This document shows, in pieces, positions 1-8,258 of a stretch of 64,000 bases of DNA. The notes under the pieces are model-generated. The model searched no databases and was not told the DNA's origin. It was given only the letters and a program-made list of their open reading frames with translations. The position numbers were made by a program, and so were the translations under genes. Position 1 is the first letter of the stretch; each line of letters begins with the position of its first letter. The stretch comes from CAVPGP01 sp963704025 (GTDB taxonomy: Bacteria; Actinomycetota; Thermoleophilia; Gaiellales; Gaiellaceae): positions 806,001 to 870,000 of the forward strand of contig CAVPGP010000002.1 of the NCBI GenBank assembly GCA_963704025.1, read 5' to 3'.

Positions 1-125
1 CCGAGAAAGCCGGTAATCGTGCCCACGTCGAGCCGGAACGAGAGGTCGTCGACCGCGCGGAGGCTGCCGAACTGCTTCGTCAGCCCCCGCGCCTCGATCA
101 CCGGCTCGTACACCGGCTCGCTCAC
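1..125 (-). CDS. ABC transporter ATP-binding protein, N-terminal fragment (cut by window edge)
   Basis: Reading leftwards from a GTG at 125, the first 41 codons give an ABC ATPase start: an Ile-Glu-Ala-Arg-Gly-Leu-Thr-Lys stretch, an Ala-Val-Asp-Asp-Leu-Ser-Phe stretch, then the beginning of a G-F-L-G approach to a Walker A loop. The Walker motifs lie outside the window. The GTG overlaps the TGA of the upstream metallopeptidase (GTGA), so the two are probably translationally coupled. The substrate cannot be judged from this fragment. Confidence 0.7.
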   Translation of the reverse strand, partial: MSEPVYEPVIEARGLTKQFGSLRAVDDLSFRLDVGTITGFL

Positions 126-1507
126 CAGGACGTCGGCTTCCCGGGCTGGTAGAGCCACGCGTCGAAGAACCGCTTTAGGTCCATCCGGCTGATCCGCTCC
201 GCATGGGTGATGAACTGTGGAGTCGTGACGTTCCCGAACCGGTTCTGTTGCGCCCAGTCACGCAGGATCCGGCTGAAGGTGAAGTCGCCCACCTTCTCGC
301 GCAGCGCCTGCAGCGTCATACCGCCGCGGTCGTAGATCGTCCCGTCGAAGAGGAACTCGGGCGCACCGGGATCGGCGGGTGGCGGGTTCCAGAACTCCGT
401 GTCATGGGCCGGGGTGTTGTAGAGCCGCGTGAAGAACTGATGCGCCGACCTGTTCCCCTCGTGCTCGCTCCAGATCCACTCCGACCAGGTGGCGAAGCCC
501 TCGTGGAGCCAGATGTCGGGCCACTGCGAGAGTGTCACCGAGTCGCCGAACCACATGTGCGCGAGCTCGTGAACGAACGTCGCCTCGTCCGGAACGGAGG
601 GGAAGTTCGGCTTCGTCTGCGTCTCGAGCGAGTAGCCGACGTCCTCCGCGTCGTCGACGATCGCACCGACGGCGTCGAACGGGTACGGCCCGTAGATCGA
701 GGAATAGAACTCGATCACGTCCGGGAGCTTCGTCAGCACGTGGCCCGTCGGCAGCTGCGGGTCGACGGCCACGTAGGACGGGATCCTGCCCACCCTGGAC
801 TGCGTCAGATCGAAGCGGCCGAGCGTCGCGGTCGCGAGATACGGCGCCATCGGGTCGTCCTCGCGCCAGACCCAGGTCGTGCGGCCGTTCGTGGTCGAGT
901 TCGAGACGAGGACGCCGTTCGCCATCACGGTCAGGCCGGCGGGAACCGAGACCCTGAACGTGTAGGTCGCCTTGTCCTGGGGGTTGTCGTTCACCGGGTA
1001 CCACGCAGGAGAGCCCTGCGGCTCGTTGACGACGAAGGCGCCGTCCTCGGTCGGCACCCACCCCTCGATCGAGGAGTCGGGATCCGTAACGACCGAAGGG
1101 GTGCCGGAGTAGTCGATCGCGACCGTGAAGGGCTTGCCGTCCGGGAGGCCCTGCTTCGGCGTGATCACGAGCTCCTGGTCACCACTGCGGCTGGACGACG
1201 CCGGCCGGCCGTTCACGAGCAGTCGCGAGATCGTGAAGCCACGCAGGTCGACGTCGAAGCTCGACAAGTTCTGCGTGGCGGTCGCTGCGATCTGGGCGGT
1301 GCCGACAAGCTGGTTTGACGCCGGGTCGTAGCTCAGCGTCAGGTCGTAGTGCGAGACGTCGTAGCCTCCGTTCCCGGCGAACGGGAAGAACGGATCGCCA
1401 AGCCCGGGCGAGCCGGGCGTGAATCCCGCCCCGGCCGCTGTGCCGGCCACGGCGAGCGCCGCGGCACACGCGAAGGTCGCCGCACGCGCAAAACGCTTGC
1501 CGGCCAT
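122..1507 (-). CDS. M1 family zinc metallopeptidase, secreted
   Basis: A 461-residue aminopeptidase N-like (gluzincin) protein. It carries the zinc motif HELAH at residues 313-317 and the third ligand Glu336 in WLHEGF, the HExxH-x18-E spacing of family M1. Upstream, VGYSLETQT occupies the place of the GAMEN substrate-binding motif. The N-terminus is a signal peptide (basic start, Ala-rich core, AGA before residue 30), so it probably acts outside the membrane. The ATG at 1507 is chosen because GGGGG lies six bases upstream; the open frame extends to 1627 but has no better site. It lacks the long C-terminal helical domain of classical PepN, as in other short actinobacterial M1 enzymes. It is coupled to an ABC ATPase at its 3' end. 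Confidence 0.85.
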   Translation of the reverse strand: MAGKRFARAATFACAAALAVAGTAAGAGFTPGSPGLGDPFFPFAGNGGYDVSHYDLTLSYDPASNQLVGTAQIAATATQNLSSFDVDLRGFTISRLLVNGRPASSSRSGDQELVITPKQGLPDGKPFTVAIDYSGTPSVVTDPDSSIEGWVPTEDGAFVVNEPQGSPAWYPVNDNPQDKATYTFRVSVPAGLTVMANGVLVSNSTTNGRTTWVWREDDPMAPYLATATLGRFDLTQSRVGRIPSYVAVDPQLPTGHVLTKLPDVIEFYSSIYGPYPFDAVGAIVDDAEDVGYSLETQTKPNFPSVPDEATFVHELAHMWFGDSVTLSQWPDIWLHEGFATWSEWIWSEHEGNRSAHQFFTRLYNTPAHDTEFWNPPPADPGAPEFLFDGTIYDRGGMTLQALREKVGDFTFSRILRDWAQQNRFGNVTTPQFITHAERISRMDLKRFFDAWLYQPGKPTSW

Positions 1508-1616
1508 GTGAAACCCCCTCATCTGATGCTCTTGCCCCGAGCCGAATCTACGGCGTGGCTCCGGCCCGGGCAAGCAGCAGGCGACAAGGCTGGCCTCGCG
1601 ACGGCAGAATCCGCTC

Positions 1617-2021
1617 ATGGAGTCCAAGAGCGGTTACACCGTCAAGAACCTGAAAGAGGTCGAGGACTCGGCGCCGAAGTTCGGCATGTCGCCCGACCTC
1701 GAGGCGCGTTTCGCGACGCGGGGATCTGCAGGCCTCGGAGTTCGGCGTCAGCTACCAGCGGCTCGCCCCGAACGTGCGGGGCCCGTTCGGCCACAGGCAC
1801 GCGACGCAGGAGGAGCTCTACGTCGTCCTCGGCGGCAGCGGACGCATCAAGGTGGGCGACGACATCGTCGAGCTGAAGCCGTGGGACGCCGTGCGGGTCT
1901 CGCACGACACGGTGCGCGCGTTCGAGGCGGGCCCGGACGGGCTCGAGCTGATCGCCTTCGGCGCACCCGGAACGGGGCCGGGCGACGCCGAGGTCCTCCC
2001 CGGCTGGTGGAGCGAAACTGA
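1617..2021 (+). pseudogene. Cupin-domain protein with a +1 frameshift
   Basis: The first frame, from ATG 1617, reads a normal start (VKNLKEVEDSAPKFGMSPDL) up to about 1722. The cupin barrel continues one frame over from about 1730: GPFGHRHATQEELYVVLGG, then a KPWDAVRV strand. Removing one G from the GGGG run near 1720-1723 joins them into ATRDLQASEFGVSYQRLAPN. The His-x-His-x(5)-Glu metal-binding pattern is intact. The 3' end is unclear because the restored frame has no early stop and overlaps the 3' end of the convergent thioesterase gene; 2021 is the stop in the initial frame. A CAGAAT eight bases before the ATG suggests a leaderless transcript. It may be a sequencing error rather than a dead gene. 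Confidence 0.6.
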
Positions 2022-2799
2022 AGCGCGCCGCGGCGAAGAGGGTCTGCGCTGCGACCCCGATGAACCCTCGCTCGTCGTAGAGCGTCGTGTGCGCGAGCCC
2101 GACGCTCGACGGTCCGAGGACGGTCCGCGCGTCCAGGCAGACCCACTCGCTCGCCGGCGCACGGTGCAGGTGCACCGTCAGGTCCACGTTCGGAAAGGCG
2201 TAGAGATCCCAGTCGACGGCGGCGCTGATGCCGCTCGCCGCATCGACCGGGACCAGCACTCGCTGCAGGCCCGTCGGCTCCTCGCCGGCGACGACGGGCC
2301 GCTCGAACCGGCACCAGGCGACGGCGGGGCCGGGGCTGTCGAACTCGCCCTCGACGAAGCGCCACTCCGTGGCGCGGCCGTACCCGAAGCGCGTGATCCG
2401 CGACTCCGCGGCCACCGCGGGCAGGGGCGGCGGCCGCTCCGGCGCCGGCGCCTCCGTCCCGAGCGCATGCCCGTGAAGGCGCCAGGCGCTCGCCCGCAGG
2501 CAGGTCTGCCCACCGGCCTCGAGCTCGCCGGCGAGCAGCTGGACGTTGCGGCCGTCGCGCACGACCTCCGTCCTGACCTCGACCTCGCCGACGGGAACCG
2601 CGGCCAGGAAGTCCAATGCGATCCGCACCACGGACATCCCGTCCCGCGGCCGGGTCCGCTCGAGCGCACCGGCGAGGAGCGCGGACGGCGGGCCGCCGTG
2701 CTGCTGCTCGCGGCTCCACGGGCCCTCCGTCAGCTCGGTCGCGCGGTACCGCCGCTCGTCGATCCGCTCGTAGAAGGGCTCGATAGCCTCCGCGGCCAT
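1642..2799 (-). CDS. Acyl-CoA thioesterase family protein (hotdog fold)
   Basis: The first ~263 residues match the double-hotdog thioesterase family: an early EGPWSREQQHGGPPSALLA block, then WDLYAFPNVDLTVHLHR and a C-terminal TTLYDERGFIGVAAQTLFAAAR. It probably hydrolyses acyl-CoA thioesters in the cytoplasm. The domain ends near 2010, but the frame stays open to 1642, antisense to the cupin gene. The last ~120 residues are Arg/Ala-rich and unlike a protein domain, so the natural stop may have been lost through a base error near 2010-2020. The start ATG at 2799 is separated from the Clp gene by a short gap. Confidence 0.72.
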   Translation of the reverse strand: MAAEAIEPFYERIDERRYRATELTEGPWSREQQHGGPPSALLAGALERTRPRDGMSVVRIALDFLAAVPVGEVEVRTEVVRDGRNVQLLAGELEAGGQTCLRASAWRLHGHALGTEAPAPERPPPLPAVAAESRITRFGYGRATEWRFVEGEFDSPGPAVAWCRFERPVVAGEEPTGLQRVLVPVDAASGISAAVDWDLYAFPNVDLTVHLHRAPASEWVCLDARTVLGPSSVGLAHTTLYDERGFIGVAAQTLFAAARFSFAPPAGEDLGVARPRSGCAEGDQLEPVRARLERAHRVVRDPHGVPRLQLDDVVAHLDASAAAEDDVELLLRRVPVAERAPHVRGEPLVADAELRGLQIPASRNAPRGRATCRTSAPSPRPLSGS

Positions 2800-2831
2800 T
2801 CCGCGGAGGCTATCGGCGCCGCCGGGCCGCG

Positions 2832-5519
2832 TCAGGCGTGCGCGGCGACCTGCTTGCGCTCCTCCTCGGGCTGCTCGGCCTTCACCTCGTCGGACGCTGC
2901 GCCGGGCTCGACCTCGAACTGCAGCTGACCCTCGTGGGCGTCGACCATCACACGGTCGCCTTCCCCCACCTCGCCGCCGAGCACCATCCGCGAGAGCTCG
3001 TTCTCGACGAGCCGCTGGATCGCCCGCCTCAGCGGCCGTGCGCCGAACTCGGGGTCGAACCCCTCGCGGACGATCAGCCGAACCGCGTCGTCCGTGAAGA
3101 CCACGTCGATGTGCTGGGCGCGCATCCGCCGCCGGAGCCCTTCCAGCAGCAGGCGCGTGATGTCGCGCAGCTCGTCGTCGGAGAGCGCGTTGAAGATGAT
3201 GATCTCGTCGATTCGGTTGATGAACTCCGGCCGGAAGCTCTGGCGCAGCGTCGCCATCAGGTCCCGCTTCAGGTCCTCGAACGTCTCCTGTTTGCGCTGG
3301 TGCTCCTGGATCCGGTGCGAGCCGAGGTTCGAGGTCATGATCACGACCGTGTTCTTGAAGTCGACGGTCCGGCCCTGAGCGTCGGTCACGCGACCGTCGT
3401 CAAGCAGCTGGAGTAGGACGTTGAACACGTCTGGGTGCGCCTTCTCGATCTCGTCGAAGAGCAGCACCGAGTACGGCCTGCGCCGCACAGCCTCCGTCAG
3501 CTGTCCCGCCTCGTCGTAGCCGATGTATCCGGGCGGCGCGCCCACCAGGCGCGAGACGGTGTGCCGCTCCTGGAACTCGCTCATGTCGAAGCGGACCATC
3601 AGGTCGTCCGACCCGAAGAGGACGCCTGCGAGGGCGCGTGCGAGCTCCGTCTTTCCGACCCCGGTCGGGCCGAGGAAGAGGAAGCTGCCGATCGGCCGCC
3701 GCGGATCGCCGAGCCCGGCGCGTGAGCGCCGCACGGCCTCCGCGACCGCACGCACCGCGGCATCCTGGCCCACGACCCTCGTATGAAGCTGCTGCTCGAG
3801 CTCGAGCAGGCGCTTCCGCTCCTCCGTCGTCAGCTGCGAGACGGGGATGCCGGTCGCACGCGAGACGACCTCCGCAATGTCCTCCGCAGTCACCTCGGGT
3901 GCGCGCTGGCGGACCTTCTTGCGCTCCTGGAGCTCGCTGCGCCTCGCCTCGATCTCGTCCTTCAGCTGGCCCGCGCGGTCGTAGTCCTCGGCCGCGGTAG
4001 CCGAGTCGCGCTCGCGCCCCAGGCGTGCGATCTCCTCCTCGGCCTGCCTCGTGTCGTCGTCCTTCGTCTTCGTCCGCAGCCGGACGCGCGCGCTCGACTG
4101 GTCGATCAGGTCGATGGCCTTGTCCGGGAGGAAGCGGTCGCGGATGTAGCGGTCGGAAAGCTCCGCCGCCGCGACGATCGCCTCGTCCGAGATCCGCACG
4201 CGGTGGAACGCCTCGTAGCGGTCCTTCAGCCCCTGCAGGATCTCGATCGTCTCGTCGACGGTCGGCTCCCGCACGAGCACGGGCTGGAAGCGCCGCTCGA
4301 GCGCGGGGTCGCCCTCGACGTCCTTGCGGTACTCGTCGAGGGTCGTCGCCCCGATCACGTGCAGCTCGCCGCGGGCGAGTGCCGGCTTCAGCATGTTGCC
4401 GGCGTCCATGGCGCCCTCGGCGCCGCCGGCGCCCACGAGCGTATGCAGCTCGTCGATGAAGAGGATGATGTTGCCCTCGTTCTCCCGCACCTCGTCGATG
4501 ACGTTCTTGAGGCGCTCCTCGAACTCGCCGCGGTACTTCGAGCCGGCGACCATCGAGCTGAGGTCGAGTGCGACGAGCCGGCGGTTGGCCAGGGTCTCCG
4601 GGACCTCGTCGTTCACGATCCGCTGGGCGATGCCCTCGGCGATCGCCGTCTTGCCGACGCCGGGATCGCCGATCAGCGCCGGGTTGTTCTTCGTCCGGCG
4701 GGAGAGGATCTCGATCGTCTGCTCGATCTCGTCGGCGCGGCCGATCACCGGATCGAGCCTGCCCTCGCGGGCCTCCTCGGTCAGGTCGCGCCCGTACTGG
4801 TCGAGGTTCGGGGTCTTCGACGTCTCGCGCGCGCCGCCCGCCGACTCGACTCCGCGGATCACCGCGCCGCGCAGCTTCGTGTGCGGGAGGCCGAAGCGCT
4901 GCAGCATCCGTCCTGCCTCCGTGTCCTCGTCGCGGGCGAGCGCCAGCAGCACGTGCTCGGGCCCGACGTACGACGAGCCGAGCTCCCGCGACTCCTCGTA
5001 AGCGGCGAGCAGCGTCGCCTTCGCGTCGGGCGCGAGGGAGGGCGAGACGCCGGTGCTCTCGGCCATGTCGGCCTCCTCCTCGATCTGCGCCGCGATCGCG
5101 TCCGGATCGGCGTCGACCTGGTCGAGCACGTGCCGGACGACGTCGTCCTGGAGCGCCGCGTAGAGCAGGTGGTCGCTGTCGAGGTCGAGGCCTCCCCAGT
5201 CGAGGGCGGTCCGCGCCGCCCGCTGCAGCAGCTCGCGCGTCGCGTCGCTGAAGAACTGCGTCACGTCGACCCGCTCGACGGGGCGCGAGGGCGCAGCGGC
5301 GGGTGCGGCGCCCCCACCCGAAGTCTGTCCGTCCCCGAAGAAGTCCGAGAAGAAGTCGTCGAAGAGGCTGCGGCCGCCAAGCCGGCCCGCCAACCGCTGC
5401 TCGGCGAGGTCGATCTCGCACAGGTACTCCGTGACCTCCGTTCCGTCCGGCAGCCTCCGGGTCCGCTGTGCCACCGCCGGCCGGTTGTGTCGCTGACAGT
5501 AGTGCTGCTCCGCGGCCAT
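2832..5519 (-). CDS. clpC: ATP-dependent Clp protease ATP-binding subunit (ClpC-type AAA+ unfoldase)
   Basis: An 895-residue Hsp100 protein with two AAA+ modules. A short N-terminal segment has Cys/His pairs (CQRH near residue 9, CEID near 34) that could bind zinc. A Clp-N repeat domain follows (about 80-215), then AAA-1 with Walker A GDPGVGKT near 282 and LFIDELH. A UVR-like coiled segment (YDRAGQLKDEIEARR) lies in the middle, then AAA-2 with GPTGVGKT near 617 and the D2-small domain. The UVR insert places it with ClpC/ClpE rather than ClpA or ClpB. The start at 5519 is chosen because GGAGGAG lies six to seven bases upstream; an in-frame GTG at 5534 is less likely. It would unfold substrates for ClpP. 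No CIRCE or HAIR operator is evident upstream. Confidence 0.88.
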   Translation of the reverse strand: MAAEQHYCQRHNRPAVAQRTRRLPDGTEVTEYLCEIDLAEQRLAGRLGGRSLFDDFFSDFFGDGQTSGGGAAPAAAPSRPVERVDVTQFFSDATRELLQRAARTALDWGGLDLDSDHLLYAALQDDVVRHVLDQVDADPDAIAAQIEEEADMAESTGVSPSLAPDAKATLLAAYEESRELGSSYVGPEHVLLALARDEDTEAGRMLQRFGLPHTKLRGAVIRGVESAGGARETSKTPNLDQYGRDLTEEAREGRLDPVIGRADEIEQTIEILSRRTKNNPALIGDPGVGKTAIAEGIAQRIVNDEVPETLANRRLVALDLSSMVAGSKYRGEFEERLKNVIDEVRENEGNIILFIDELHTLVGAGGAEGAMDAGNMLKPALARGELHVIGATTLDEYRKDVEGDPALERRFQPVLVREPTVDETIEILQGLKDRYEAFHRVRISDEAIVAAAELSDRYIRDRFLPDKAIDLIDQSSARVRLRTKTKDDDTRQAEEEIARLGRERDSATAAEDYDRAGQLKDEIEARRSELQERKKVRQRAPEVTAEDIAEVVSRATGIPVSQLTTEERKRLLELEQQLHTRVVGQDAAVRAVAEAVRRSRAGLGDPRRPIGSFLFLGPTGVGKTELARALAGVLFGSDDLMVRFDMSEFQERHTVSRLVGAPPGYIGYDEAGQLTEAVRRRPYSVLLFDEIEKAHPDVFNVLLQLLDDGRVTDAQGRTVDFKNTVVIMTSNLGSHRIQEHQRKQETFEDLKRDLMATLRQSFRPEFINRIDEIIIFNALSDDELRDITRLLLEGLRRRMRAQHIDVVFTDDAVRLIVREGFDPEFGARPLRRAIQRLVENELSRMVLGGEVGEGDRVMVDAHEGQLQFEVEPGAASDEVKAEQPEEERKQVAAHA

Positions 5520-5685
5520 GTGACTCTCCTCCACTCGGGCTTAGGGGAACGCTGCCTCTTCGTACCCAGGCGGTCCGTGCTTAATCACGCGCGCAAGGCG
5601 CGAAAACGTGGGCAGAGTGTGGGGAAATCAGCTCCTTCTCGAGGGCCGCTCACGCGTCGCGGGCCCGGTCGTCGCAGGCCCAGGC

Positions 5686-5715
5686 GTCGAGGGCCCCGCC
5701 GCCGGGGCCCTCGAC
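5686..5715 (-). terminator. Strong stem-loop terminator after the metzincin gene
   Basis: A perfect 12-bp stem (GTCGAGGGCCCC / GGGGCCCTCGAC) with a six-base loop sits 10 bp past the stop of the metzincin gene on the minus strand. There is no T-run, as is common for terminators in GC-rich actinobacteria. Confidence 0.6.
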
Positions 5716-5725
5716 TGTCCAGGCG

Positions 5726-7696
5726 CTACCTCAGCCCGCGCTTCGAGCCCGGGTCGATCCTGTCGAAGCCGCCGTAGGTGACGACGGCGCTCCGCGTGTC
5801 GCGGCCCCTGTGCTTCACCTTGGGCTGGACGGCCCAGCCGTTGTGGCTGGCCTTGACCTTGACGTCCGCCCGGTCGGCGCCGTGCAGCACGGCCTCGTAG
5901 GCCGCCCGCGCCGCGAACCAGGCCCCGTTGTAGTCGTGCGCGGCCATCGCGGCCCGCGCCTTGCCGATCGCCTCGTCGGCCGCGGCGAGGTCGTCCTTCG
6001 CCTTGCGTGCGTCGTCGCTCTTGAGAATGCGGCCGGCGATCACGTTCGCGTTGATGATGTAGCCCGCCGCCTGGTGCCGCGCGGCGTTGTCGCGGTCGAA
6101 CTGGGAGAAGTCCCAGTTCAGGTCGATGTAGCTCATCATCGAGTTGCTCTCGTCTCCCGACCACGCCAGGAAGTACGGCCCGGTCGGCTCGTAATCGACG
6201 CCGGTCTCCGGGTCGAACCCGTCGTGCGGATGGCTCATCCCGAAGTGGTGCCCGAACTCGTGGATCTCCGTCGTCGTCAGCCCGTAGCCGAGGTCGACGA
6301 CGAGCTGGGAGACGAAGCTGAAGACGAAGCTCTGCGTCCCGTCGACCCAGTTGTCGTCGGCGAAGCCGAGGAAGCCGGCGGCGAGCTCGTCCGTCGTGGC
6401 GTACGCGGCGCCGGGCGCCGGGTACGTCCTCGAGAAGTCGTCGTCGCCCTTCCGTTCGTCGTCGCGCCCGCCCTGGCGGCCGATCAGGTCGTCCAGGTTC
6501 AGGGCGCTGTAGAGGAAGAGGTTCGCGAACGCCGGGTACTGCGGCCGGTCCGGGTAGCACTGGATGTCCGCGATCCACTGCTCGTAGCACTTCCTCGCCT
6601 TCCCGGTGAACGAGAGATCGTGCTGGCGTGCGGTCATCGACACCGCCGGGAAGAGCTCGCGCTCCTCGTTCAGGAAGTACGCCGGCTTCTCGTAGGCGGC
6701 CGACGCGTTCACGCCGGGCCAGCCCTCGTAGGTGTTGAGCTTCACGTCGATCGCGCTCGGCAGCAGCTCCGGCGTCAGGTACGGCGGATAGAGCGGCGAG
6801 GACGTGAAGAGCAGGTTGATCGCCGCGTAGCGGGCCACCTTGCTCAGGTCGCCCGAGAGCGCCGAGGGCGCCCGGTAGCCGCCCGGTGCGTACTCCCACG
6901 CCGACGGCAGCCGGTAGTCGGGCTCGCCGTCGCCGTCGAGGTCCGGGCTCGTGATGTCGTAGCTCCCGGCCCAGGCCTCGGGCCCGGCCGAGAGGTCGAA
7001 GAACCAGACACGGTTGACGCCGCGGCGGCCGAGGCCGGTCTCCTCGTCGTCGGGCGTCGTGCCGCCCCAGGCGATCAGCTTGCGGCTCGCGCGGTTCTTG
7101 CCGAAGTCGTAGCCCGTGTCGGGGTCCGGCTCGCCGAACTTCGTGTAGACGTGGTCGATGAAGTCCGGCCGTCCCCACCAGTTGACGAAGAAGATCGTGT
7201 CCTTGCGCGTGTCCACCCCGGGTGGGGCGTGGTCGATCAGCCACTTTTCCACGGTCGGTGCGTCGATGAAGTTGTTCTGGCCGACGTCACGCGTGCCGTC
7301 CTGGTCGTTGTAGAGGTCCTGGAAGTCGGTCCGCGGCGCGGGCTGGGCGAGCCCCTTGAGCGCCGAGAAGAACGAGCCGTCCCACGACGAGCTCGTGAAC
7401 TTGACGTTGTAGTCGTACGCGTAGTCGATGCCGAGCTCCTCCGAGACGCCGTAGAAGAGGCGCGAGCGGACGATCGGACGCGAGCGCTGAGGCAGCCCGG
7501 CCAGGAACTCCGATGTCTTCACCTGACCCGGCTTGAAGCCGACGAACACGACGTTGACCGAGACTCGCTCGGCGAGGCCGGCGCTCCTCACGCCCGGCTG
7601 CAGGTTCGAGAAGCCTCCGCCTCCGAGAGCTCCGGGGGCGCCCGCAAGAGCAGCGAGCACGACGGCCCCGAGAGCCAGGAACGATCTGTGCGACAT
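5726..7696 (-). CDS. Secreted metzincin-type zinc metalloprotease
   Basis: A 656-residue exported protein. The signal peptide spans roughly residues 1-27 (FLALGAVVLAALAGAPGALG). The zinc site is a full metzincin signature, HEFGHHFGMSH, at 479-489 with ligands His479, His483 and His489. It is followed by a Met-turn (SMMSY, Met521) 32 residues later. The C-terminal ~110 residues are helical and Ala-rich. The large N-terminal region has no domain I recognise. The start at 7696 follows GGGGAGACAC; the frame is open far upstream but that portion is antisense to the RraA-like gene. It probably degrades extracellular protein or peptide; the substrate is unknown. Confidence 0.75.
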   Translation of the reverse strand: MSHRSFLALGAVVLAALAGAPGALGGGGFSNLQPGVRSAGLAERVSVNVVFVGFKPGQVKTSEFLAGLPQRSRPIVRSRLFYGVSEELGIDYAYDYNVKFTSSSWDGSFFSALKGLAQPAPRTDFQDLYNDQDGTRDVGQNNFIDAPTVEKWLIDHAPPGVDTRKDTIFFVNWWGRPDFIDHVYTKFGEPDPDTGYDFGKNRASRKLIAWGGTTPDDEETGLGRRGVNRVWFFDLSAGPEAWAGSYDITSPDLDGDGEPDYRLPSAWEYAPGGYRAPSALSGDLSKVARYAAINLLFTSSPLYPPYLTPELLPSAIDVKLNTYEGWPGVNASAAYEKPAYFLNEERELFPAVSMTARQHDLSFTGKARKCYEQWIADIQCYPDRPQYPAFANLFLYSALNLDDLIGRQGGRDDERKGDDDFSRTYPAPGAAYATTDELAAGFLGFADDNWVDGTQSFVFSFVSQLVVDLGYGLTTTEIHEFGHHFGMSHPHDGFDPETGVDYEPTGPYFLAWSGDESNSMMSYIDLNWDFSQFDRDNAARHQAAGYIINANVIAGRILKSDDARKAKDDLAAADEAIGKARAAMAAHDYNGAWFAARAAYEAVLHGADRADVKVKASHNGWAVQPKVKHRGRDTRSAVVTYGGFDRIDPGSKRGLR

Positions 7697-7790
7697 GTGT
7701 CTCCCCTTTCCCCCACTTTCTGGCTGGGCGGAGGCTAACGCGCAGCGCGCTGCCGCTTCAACCCGGCGCTGGCGTAGCCTTTCGCTCCAC

Positions 7791-8258
7791 GTGACCTCGA
7801 CCGCGGACATCCTCGACGAGCACGGCGAGCGCGCGGCGGTCTGCGAGCTCCGGTTCAGGCAGTTCGGCGGCAGGCGCTCGTTCGAGGGGGAGATCGCCAC
7901 CGTGCGGTGCCACGAGGACAATGTGCTCGTCAGGGAGCGGGCATCCGCACCGGGCGAGGGCCGGGTGCTCGTGGTCGACGGCGGCGGCTCGCTGCGGGTC
8001 GCGCTCGTCGGCGACCAGGTCGCCGGCCTCGCCCGCGCGAACGGCTGGGCGGGCCTCGTCGTCCACGGCTGCGTCCGCGACCTGGCAGCGCTCGGCGAGC
8101 TCGAGCTGGGGATCAAGGCGCTGGGCTCGAACCCGCGCCCAAGCGCGAAGACGGGCGCGGGCGAGATCGACGTGCCGGTGGAGTTCGGCGGCGTCACGTT
8201 CCGTCCCGGAACGATGCTCTACAGCGACGACGACGGGATCGTCGTGCTCGAGCGGTGA
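7791..8258 (+). CDS. RraA-like protein (RraA / HMG-aldolase family)
   Basis: A 155-residue protein with the family order: TADIL(D)EHG at the N-terminus, a Phe-Gly-Gly loop, then GDQVAGLARANGWAGLVVHG and GCVRD (the Arg-Asp pair that binds substrate and metal in the aldolases). It ends with SDDDGIVVL. RraA of E. coli inhibits RNase E; relatives are 4-hydroxy-4-methyl-2-oxoglutarate or oxaloacetate lyases, and sequence alone does not separate them. The GTG at 7791 is the only reasonable start. Its stop overlaps the next gene's GTG, so the pair is coupled. Confidence 0.82.
   Translation: MTSTADILDEHGERAAVCELRFRQFGGRRSFEGEIATVRCHEDNVLVRERASAPGEGRVLVVDGGGSLRVALVGDQVAGLARANGWAGLVVHGCVRDLAALGELELGIKALGSNPRPSAKTGAGEIDVPVEFGGVTFRPGTMLYSDDDGIVVLER

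Noticed and set aside
3783..5777. Long plus-strand open frame of more than 600 codons opposite the Clp gene
   Set aside because: It is the antisense shadow of clpC in GC-rich DNA: Arg/Leu/Val-rich, no domain, and the minus strand carries clear AAA+ motifs.
5810..7738. Plus-strand frame of about 640 codons opposite the metzincin gene
   Set aside because: Composition-driven antisense frame; the minus strand has a signal peptide and metzincin motif.
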